From assembly GCA_029204045.2 (NCBI GenBank), contig CM055077.1:16134584-16198583 (forward strand): 64,000 nucleotides of DNA. The letters are read 5' to 3'. This stretch comes from Tillandsia leiboldiana (taxonomy: Eukaryota; Streptophyta; Magnoliopsida; Poales; Bromeliaceae). Made by a program: the position numbers and the translations under genes. Positions 52,680 through 61,069 of this stretch are shown here, in pieces. The notes beneath the pieces were generated by a model, which saw only the letters and a list, made by a program, of their open reading frames with translations, was not told where the DNA came from and ran no database searches. The first letter of the stretch is position 1. The number at the start of each line of letters is the position of its first letter.

Positions 52680-53417
52680 CAGCACAACAAATGGTAAAAT
52701 AACCTTCAGGTCCCTGCTTTCGGGCGCCCGAATCCTTCGGGCGCCCAAACCGCGCCGAAATTATGGCCGTCCACAGTGCCCGGATCGTTGACGATGCGCC
52801 ATGTGGCCCCATAACAGGCAACAGCCGATCCGGCCATCCCACCGTGCCGCGTGGCCTGCGCGGAAGCCGATGCGTGGCACGCCCACGCGCGAGACCCGCG
52901 CGTCAACGCGCTCCGCCTGCCAGGCACGCAACTCGAGGCACCCCCTCACTGCTCCGTGGACCGCGACCACTAAACCGACCTCTCTTCCGCTGCCACGTGC
53001 CCAACTCCCACCAATGAGAATCCGCCACGTGGTGCACTCCCCCACTGCACCGCGCGCCTGCCCGCGCGCCTGCCAACGCGCCTTCGCGCTGCCCGGCTGC
53101 CCGCCGCCGCCGCCGCTGCCCGCCGGCTGTCGGAACAGTGCACAATGCCTCAAAAACCTGTCGTGAAGACGATGGCGCAAGAATCGCCGAAAAATACTGC
53201 CGGAGTAGCTCGGGGGAGTCCGCGCACCGAAATGCGACGGAGAAGAACACCAATGCAAGAACGTCTTGCTGCGCCGTAAAATCGAAAACCTCGAAGTGCG
53301 TGCCACCAAAAATCCTAGAACTCCTCCACAAGGTGTAGATCAAAGAGGGGAACAACTTCTATGTGGAAGTCTCTCAGAGAAAAGGCTCAAAAAAACCAGA
53401 AACGGAGCCTTTCTGGG

Positions 53418-53429
53418 CCTATTTATAGG
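53418..53429 (-). promoter_or_regulatory. TATA box, second (outer) promoter copy of LTR A7
   Basis: The plus strand reads CCTATTTATAGG, a perfect family consensus. Paired GGGCGCCC sites are at 53474 and 53491. Confidence 0.72.
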
Positions 53430-54736
53430 CCCAGCACAACAAATGGTAAAATGACCTTCGGGTCCTTGGTTTCGGGCGCCCGAATCCTTCGGGCGCCCAA
53501 ACCGCGCCGAAATCACGACCGTCCACAGCGCCCGGATCGTTGACGATGCGCCACGTGGCCCCATAACAGGCAACAGCCGATCCGGCCATCCCACGCGTGC
53601 CGTGTGGCCTGCGCGGAAGCCGACGCGTGGCATGCCCACGCGCGGGAACCGCGCGTCAACGCGCGCCGCCAGCCCACGTGCGCGTTGCGCCCGCCGCCTG
53701 CGCCACCTGCCAGGCACGCAACCCGAGGCACCCCCTCACTGCTCTGTGGACCGCGACCACTGAACCGACCTCTCTTTCACTGCCACGTGCCCAAGGCCAC
53801 CATATGAGAATCCGCCACGTGGTGCACTCCCCCGCTGCACCGCGCGCCTGCCCGGGCGCCTCCGCGCTGCCGCGCCTGCGCGTTGCCCGCGACGCTGCAC
53901 CGTCGTGCTCCGCCGCTGCCCGCCGTGCTCCGCCGCTGCCCGCCGGCCGCCGGAACAGTGCACAATGCCTCGAAAACCGTATTTTTGCATCCGGGCTCCG
54001 AAAAATACAAATATATAGTCCATTTTCACCGTTTTTGCGCGCGGAGTCCAAATCCGGTGTCCGATTTGCCAAATTCTAATTTCGAAATTTGCTGAATGCT
54101 TCCAGACAAGTGTTTTTAACCCAAATTTTGCATTGAGTCCAATTCTAATGTCTGTCTCACCCGAAACCCCTTCTAAACATTCGACGGGATCATCCGATTA
54201 CCCTCGTGATCCATTTTAATCCCAGAGTCCAACACTTGTGTCCAATTTGTGCACAAACACCTCCAATACACAGTACAGGCCCCCAGAAGCCACCCATCGC
54301 ACTGCAACAGCTCTGCGGAGATCCAGGTCATCACAGCAAGAGCCTGGCAGCTTAGAGACCTAAAGGGTCTAGCCGTACCCATATTTTTTTGTGCATTTGA
54401 ATGAACTTTGTACTGTGAGGAAAAATGTAATAGCACTGATTTTTTGTTTGATTGTTGGGACGGGGTTAGTGTTATGTACCCTTGGTTTTGGTATTGTCCG
54501 GATTTTTGTGCTGTTAGTACCGTATCATAGTAGAGCTCGTTAAATGGAGAACGACGGTGCGATCGGATTGAGAATCCGACTCACGGATCTTCCGGAATGA
54601 GGTTTTGATGTTAACGGGTCCGAAAAGTTAAGTTTTGGGATACTCGTTAAGGCTTTTGGTGTATCGGGATCCGCACTAGCGGTTATGGGACGTTTCGGTG
54701 GTTGGGCATTCTTATCGAGAAGATCTGTTAAAAAGT

Positions 54737-54866
54737 GGATAAAGATTTGTTAAAAATCGATTAAAGATTTGTTAGAAATTGGTTAAAGATTTGTTAAAGA
54801 TATGTTAAAAATCGGTTAAAGATTTGATAAGAATCGGTTAAAGATTTGTTAAAAATCTGTTAAAGT
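54737..54866. repeat. Short AT-rich tandem repeat, about 22-bp unit
   Basis: GTTAAAGATTTGTTAAAAATC and variants repeat about six times. Confidence 0.85.
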
Positions 54867-55097
54867 TCTCTTTTAAATATCATGGTTTGGGACTTTCATA
54901 CGAACACAAAAAGAAAAGAGAAAACCCTAATTTTTGGTTATTCTCAAAGATTTTTAAAGATCGGATGCTTTTTCTTCCTCGTTGTGCGTGCCGGAGACCG
55001 AGGTCAGAAACGTCGCCACCACCGGAGACCGGATTCGAAATCACCATCGTCTTCCCCGTCGGAGCAAGGCTCGCAATCGTTAGCTCTATTCCGTCGG

Positions 55098-55400
55098 TTT
55101 GATCGTTTGGTTTTCGTTCGATCGTTGATTTTTGTTCATCGGTTTGATCGTTTGGTTTTCGTTCGATTGGTTTATGATCGTTCGTCTGTTTTATCGTTGG
55201 TTGATCCGATCATTGGTTTGTTCATCGGTTTGATCGTTTGGTTTTCGTTCGACTGGTTTATGATCGTTCGTCGGTTTGATCATTGGTTGATCCGATCATT
55301 AGTTTTGTTCATCGGTTTGATCGTTTGGTTTCCGTTCGATTGGTTTATGATCGTTCGTCGGTTTGATCGTTGGTTGATTCGATCTTTGGTTTTTGGTTTA
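55098..55400. repeat. 86-87-bp tandem repeat, about 3.5 units
   Basis: TTCATCGGTTTGATCGTTTGG recurs at 55135, 55221 and 55308. The repeat is nearly free of stops in one frame, which produces a hydrophobic-looking but meaningless frame. Confidence 0.88.
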
Positions 55401-55589
55401 CCAGTTTGATCATTGGTTTTCGTTCATCGGTTTCGTTAGATGGTTTCGTCCGATGGTTTCGTTCGTCGGTTTGGTTCGTTAGAAAACATCGTTGGTTTTC
55501 GTTACGTTGGTTTTCATGGGTTTTTCGTCGGAGCAGAGAGGTGGTGGGACGGAGACGTTAAACGATCGTCGACGGTGGCTTCGTCGTCG

Positions 55590-56270
55590 TTCGATGCCCT
55601 AGCCGAGCCGCTGCCGCCGTCGCCGCTGGAGCCCTAACCGCTGCCGCCGCCGCTGGAGAACTAGCCACTGAGGGTCGTGCTGCTAGGCGCACTACAAGGA
55701 GTGCCGCCGCACGGCAGGTGTGCTACCCGCGCGCCACGGAGGGGCATGCTGCAGAGGCGCGCCGCCTGGGCGCTGGTAGGGCACACCGTATAGGGCCGCG
55801 CCCTGCCAGGCCGCCGCCGCGCTAGGCTGTTGCACGCGCGCGCCGCGCCCTGCCAAGCCGCCGCTGCTAGATGCCCTAGCCGCCGCCGCTCGGCACTGCT
55901 TGCGTCCGCGCACCGCTCTGCTTGGCCGCTCCCGCTAGATGCCCTAGCCGCCGCCGCTCGGCGCTGCTTGGCCGCCCCCACCGCACTGCTGCCAGCGCCG
56001 TGCCGCACTACCGCCTAGCTTGCATCGTGTTGCCGCCAGGGGCCGCGCCTCGCGCCGCTGTCGGGCTGCACGCGCGCGTAGCACTGCTGGGCCGCCCGCG
56101 CCGCATGTTGCTGTAGGCCGCCCGCGCGCGGCAGGGCCAAGCTGCCTTGGGCTGCGCCTTGCCAGGCCGCCGCCGCTGCGCTGTGCTGTCCGCACGAGCG
56201 TGCCGCACCCTGCCAAGCCGCCACCGTTCGGCGCTGACCGCACATGCTGCCTGTGCCGCCGCCGTCGTCG
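55590..56270. repeat. GC-rich imperfect repeat tract
   Basis: Words such as CCGCCGCTGC, CTGCCAGGCCGCCGCCGC and TGCTTGGCCGC recur in both exact and shuffled form. Frames on both strands are Ala/Arg/Pro-rich and lack any domain. It occupies the same relative position as the GC-rich tandem repeats in B2 and in A8. Confidence 0.7.
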
Positions 56271-58581
56271 ACGAGGATTTTTGCACCGTTTTGCGGTTGA
56301 CGGGGTTGATTTCCGTTTCCGTCAAATGATCCTCCACTTGGTCGTTTTTCGACGCAGTCTTCGTCAAGGCAACGGTTGGAGCCCGATTTTACGTCCGTTG
56401 GCTCGTCGACAGTTAGATCGCGTCGGAGGTACGGTTTTGCGACTGTAGGGGTTTTTATCGCAGAGTTTTTATCGGTTCGTTGTTTTGGGATAGCGGGATA
56501 CCGTTTTTCAGTCCGGTCTTTTCTTTCGTCACCGGGATTTTATCTGTTACTTACGGTACACCTGTAAAATCCCATTTTTCGGTAATTTTGTGTTTACTCG
56601 GTTTTTCCTATCGGTTGATGTTAGGAGTATTTTTAGTGTGTTTTTATCTTTCCGGGTGACCGGTTGTCGCGGTATGTGATTCAATGGACTGTCTATCCAC
56701 CATCGAACAGCGGTAAAATTATTCGGGGAATAGTTTTGAACAGTTTACTGATCGATGCGACAATTCGGACACCGGAGGTATTTTCGGATTTTTGGGACAG
56801 AAGGGATTTATGGTACAGTGGTCGGGACCACTGAATTTGCCGGTTTGGGGTAAAATATTGATTTGTTTTATTTGGATATTTCATTAGGCCCGCGTAAGGT
56901 TTTGAATGTTTAGGAAGGTCGCGAGCGCGGTCGTTTATCTCCGTTTCAGGTGGGTCCACCTTTAGAACCCCTTTGTTGCATAAATTGAAATATTCTCATG
57001 TTTTATTATATCGGGAAAATATTATGGGTGCTATGAGGTGTATTTTGATCTCCGGATGAACGAATGTCGTGGTAAAGAACTTTTTGGATGGTTTGTCCTT
57101 ATCCGAACGACGGCAAGGTCGGTCGGGGCATATTTATGATCGGTAAAATGATCCGTGTGACTATTCAAAATCTAGGAGGTGTTTCTGGTATTTTGGAACA
57201 AAGGGAATTTTGGCACAGTGGTTGGGACAACTAAATTACCGGTTAATGAAAAACTAGATATGTGTTATTCATGGACCTTGGGTAGGTCCGGGTGATTTGC
57301 AGGAGTTCGTAGAGGAGTCACGTACTCAGGATGACCTTCTAGTAGAGGTGAGTACCCCGATCTGAAGTCGGGAACTCTGGCAAATCGGTAACATCTGACC
57401 TTACTCATTATTATTATTATTATTTTCTCATGACTAGTGTGTGTCAGTAGGATGGTCGTCGATCACGGTTATTGTGACGACGTAGTATATTATGATACAT
57501 CCTTTACCGAAGGGTGTGCACTGAACACGTGCATTGTGTAGCTTATCCGACCGTTGGGCGGCATAAGCAGGGAAGTGCACTTTTTGGTAATTGAACAATA
57601 TATGTCATAAAGTAGTGTTTGGTTATTTGCTGTCCTTATTATATTTTGACCGTTGGGTCGGTTTATTCTATACATCACTTGGCGACTGTTTGTGTAGTAA
57701 CCATGATTTTAAAATCCAGAATTCAGGTTTAAATAATTTTCAGAATTATTTAAATAGCAAAAATTGGTAGATAGTAGTGCAACAGTGGCCCTAAAATGTC
57801 GACTTTTGATCGGGGTCTGATCTGGAAAATCCAAGGTCACCATTGCGATCGTCTCGTCGAAACATAGAAGTTTCATATTCATATGTTTTCGATCCGACGG
57901 TCGGATCTTCCAGAAATCAGAAATCAAAAAGCGGGCCCCGCGACTTAAAGTGAATAGTAACTCTCGATTTTAGTTCCTCGAGATCACTAATGGCCGAACC
58001 ATTATTCAGAGTTTTAACATAGGAGTATGAGTAATGGATCCTGGCTATTTTCGACGTTCTGAGCGCAATGGCACTGACGGATTTCGCGTTCGGCGATCCG
58101 GGTGCATCGAAGTGCGTGCAACGCACCAAAAATTGTCGAACCTTATGGAACAACTTTTAATCCGAGCGTCGAACAAACTAAGCAAATGCGCTACCTGACA
58201 GGTCTCGACGAGCCGGACGTCGTGGCGAAGTCTGTTTCGCAAAACGGCGATCGGATTACCTCGAAATGCGCGAAAAGTGCAGTATTTTGCAGAAAAACCC
58301 GTAATTTTCTGCTCCGAAGAATATGCAGCATATAGATGAGGGACTTAACAGTAAAAGGACCAACTTTGTTAAGGACTTATGTCCAAATACTGTTAGTTGA
58401 AGGGGTTTTGTGCAAATGTGCAACTAACACATGCACACACGTGTTGGAGTAATCCCGAATCCCTGCCTCTTCCTCTTCGGTAACTGAAGCTCCACCAGCA
58501 TCTTCAGACCATAAACGACGCGGCCCCTCGGCTGCTGAAACCCCCGGCCGCTCGGGTCACCGAAGTTGAGGTTGAGAAACC

Positions 58582-58589
58582 TATAAATA
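58582..58589 (+). promoter_or_regulatory. TATA box of LTR B4
   Basis: TATAAATA occurs in the context ACCTATAAATAGGAGC. Confidence 0.78.
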
Positions 58590-60814
58590 GGAGCTTCTCT
58601 TGAGTTCTTGAAGCAGAGATCAACCAAGAGTTGTAGGGATAGCCCAACCTTCTTCTGAGAGCTCCACTGTGAGGCCGCAACCAACCTCTGGTGAACCCGA
58701 CCCCGGCCGTCGCCGAGCGCCGCCGCAGCCATCTTCTTTTTCTCCTCTCTCTCCGACGAAGTGTGAAGTTGGACCAGACCTCTTCAAGGTTGGATTGTGA
58801 GGTGTCTGAGGAGTCCCTGGTGCTTGAAGGACCCTGCTGGAAGCTAGCCGAGGCCGCGCGAGGTGGGAGGTGCAAGAAACCGGCTTCCTCCTTCTTCCCC
58901 GAGCTCGGCCAAGGTGAGGGTTTCAAACTATTGCATGTTAGCCCCCTTGACCACGTGCAGTCGATTTCCTAGGCCCTAAGCATCATCCCAGCAAGACCCC
59001 GAGCCCCCATGCAGCACGGTTGGCCGGCGGCCACAATGGGTCGCCGGAAACCTAGGTTGAGCTCCGCCTTGATTTTTCTCGGCAACCAGTGAACAAAGAT
59101 GAAAAGTAAAATGGAGGGGTTGGACTGTAGAATATATGAAAGAAACCTGCAAAGTTTTGTGGAGTATTGTTGAGTAAATTGGGAGAACTTTAATGCCCTA
59201 ATTTTCGGGTTTCTTGTGTGTTGGCCGAGCCTCGTGCTCCGGCGCCGGCGGGCCTCTCCGACGCCGGCCACCTGCCCAGAATCCTTGCTGGGACCAAGAG
59301 GATCCCAGCCATGCTGTTGCATGGCTTCCATCCATCATGAAAGTCACGATGCCATCTTGGTCACCGGCGCTCTGGCCAACTCCGGCCGGGGAGAGTTGGT
59401 CGGGAAGCTTTTTATGGACCAGAGGAACATTTCCATCCATGTTGGAGGGCTTCAAAATGCTTCTATCAAAATCCACCATTAACGGGGTGAAGCTCCAAAC
59501 CGAGCTTTGTTCCCCGCCGTCGCCGCCGCACCCCGTCGCCGGGCACGGGTTCAGGTAAGTTAGTTGTGATGTATAGAAGCATTTTGGTCAAGTTTTTGAG
59601 CCCCAGACTCCCTGGTTGATTGGTCACGATTTTCAAAGCGAATGGCTTCATCTTCCTCCTCGAGCCCGCGGCCAACTCTGGGTTTTGGCTTGCTCCAAGT
59701 TGCTGGAAAAACTCCTGCAACCTGGAGGAACATTTCCCTCCAAGTTTAATAGAGTTTGGTTCAGTGTTTGCAGAAAACCAACCTTAGGTTGGTGTTGTGT
59801 AGATGTTTGTATAAGGTGCACACCAACTGTTTGTTATAATGCCACAAAGAGTTTTTAAATGGATTTAGGTTTCGAGTTAAATATGAAACTTGCTTCAAAT
59901 GTTTCCCTGAGCTTTATTCTCACTCCAGATCAAATCAGATCTGTGTAGAATTGTGTTTGGAGCATTGTCGGTTTGTTAGAAAGCAAGGTCATGGATCTGT
60001 TGATCCAGCAATGGCTGGGCTGCCAATAGGGCAAGCCCTGTGCTTTTTAAGGCATATTGAACATACACCTAAAGCAGAATTTTGATTGGATTAATAGAAT
60101 TTAAGTTATAGTGAAATCAACCTCTAAATGAATAGTTTGGCCCAAAGTTTATTCCGGGCTGTTTGCAAAGCCGCGACAGTGAGTTCTTGACTAATTTGGG
60201 GTCACTGGACGCGATGCTCGCGTTAGATTTGGGTTTCGATGATCCGGAGAAACAAAAATTCATTTTGGCTAGGTTGGAAGAATATTTTATGGCCCGAAGT
60301 TTTCCTCGGGTCCCGTGCTGCCGCAAATTGGTGAGCACGGTGTTCAGCAAGATAAATGTCACCTGCTGGAAGTGACGGTTCGTTAAAATGAATCTCCAGT
60401 TGAAAGAACGAGCGAAAACAGTGCCCCAACTGGCACTAAAAGTGAAAATTTAAAAGCCCTAGGGGTCTAGATTCAAAAGTCACATCATATACTGGTTAGT
60501 AAGTTGATTCCTGAACCTTAATTCACATTCAGGGTTATTCGGTAGCATCTGGTGTGCTGAGCGTACGGTTGGTTCAGTTTGGCCGCCTGCGTTATATCAG
60601 GTGGGTTTATCTTCGGTCCGGGCTTTATCATTTCGGCCCTCTGTGTACGGTATTGGTTGGACCCCTGTTTTTGGTTAACCTGGATATAATTGAGCCTATC
60701 TGCCTTTCATTGAGTTATATTACTGTTTGTTGCTTTGCCTGATTGGTCATTACCTAGTTTGCACATTTATACTTGATTATCAGTATCTATATCCTGATTC
60801 ATGTTCTAGTTGTG

Positions 60815-60950
60815 GTTGATAATTATTCCTGCCAATGAGTTGAGATTCAGTTGATTCTGATATTGCATCCTTGATTGGATTAGTTGATAATTATTCCTGC
60901 ATATGAGTTGAGATTCAGTTGATTCTGACATTGCATCGTTGATCGGATTG
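60815..60950. repeat. Two-copy tandem repeat of about 66-72 bp
   Basis: GTTGATAATTATTCCTGC followed by ATGAGTTGAGATTCAGTTG occurs twice in succession with few differences. Confidence 0.85.
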
Positions 60951-61069
60951 TTTCGGCTTGTTGTTCACCCGTTATGTTGCTAAATACATGATTTTATTAA
61001 ATAAATGTTTTTACCGAGCTTCGTAGGGTCGCCTGAGTCTGTTCTAGTTTGATAGGACAAAGGCATTGC

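Larger units (their letters stand above)
52405..53967 (-). repeat. Tandem duplication of the LTR promoter, period 752 bp
   Basis: CCTGTCGTGAAGACGATGGC occurs at 52405 and again at 53157, and the following sequence is parallel through TATA, palindromes and G-boxes up to the Cys-poor GC-rich tract. The units differ by point changes and by extra GC-rich sequence near the end of the second. The junction at 53157 has a CCTG microhomology. Confidence 0.9.
47484..54335 (-). mobile_element. Family A retrotransposon (A7) with most of its interior replaced; target duplication gcaag
   Basis: The left LTR starts TGTCACGCCCC at 47484 and the right LTR ends GGTCATCACA at 54335. Both flanks carry gcaag (47479-47483 and 54336-54340), so the two ends belong to one insertion. 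The left LTR survives only to 47842. Plastid DNA follows (47843-48410), then a copy of local sequence (48411-49190), then 609 bp of leader with PBS, then the complete right (5') LTR. The two LTRs differ at about nine of 359 comparable positions by eye. Confidence 0.88.
49800..54335 (-). repeat. Complete 5' LTR of A7 (4,536 bp) with duplicated promoter
   Basis: This is the longest family A LTR here. It carries a 752-bp tandem duplication (from 52405) covering the donor-like box, TATA, palindrome pair and much of the G-box region. The CAGGTGGGT box is at 51807. CACGTG sites include 52994, 53026, 53552, 53675, 53784 and 53816. Frames in this region follow the GC-rich repeats and are not genes. 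Confidence 0.92.
54341..57690 (+). repeat. Plus-oriented LTR-like sequence, family B type (B3)
   Basis: This continues the sequence interrupted at 47483. From about 56.9 to 57.2 kb it matches B2 (30.4-30.7 kb), including CAGGTGGGT at 56947. It contains AT-rich and GC-rich tandem repeats (listed separately). No protein with a recognisable domain is encoded; the 175-residue frame at 54882-55409 translates a tandem repeat. The internal boundary between this and the older host LTR is not resolved. Confidence 0.5.
57691..61069 (+). repeat. Family B LTR, plus orientation (copy B4), 3' end cut by the A8 insertion
   Basis: 57.8-58.35 kb matches the reverse of 9.2-9.8 kb in B1 (shared TGCGATCGTCTCGTCGAA and GACGGTCGGATCTTCCA). 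It has a TATA at 58582, a donor-like AAGGTGAGG at 58911, CAGGTAAGTTAG at about 59.55 kb and CAGGTGGGT at 60598. 60.96-61.06 kb is the reverse complement of about 37.98-38.1 kb. The start at 57691 (TGTGTAGTAACC) is tentative. GC-rich frames at 58.4-59.7 kb have no recognised domain. Confidence 0.55.

Noticed and set aside
54882..55409. 175-residue hydrophobic frame that looks like a membrane protein
   Set aside because: It is the translation of an 86-87-bp tandem repeat in one stop-free register.
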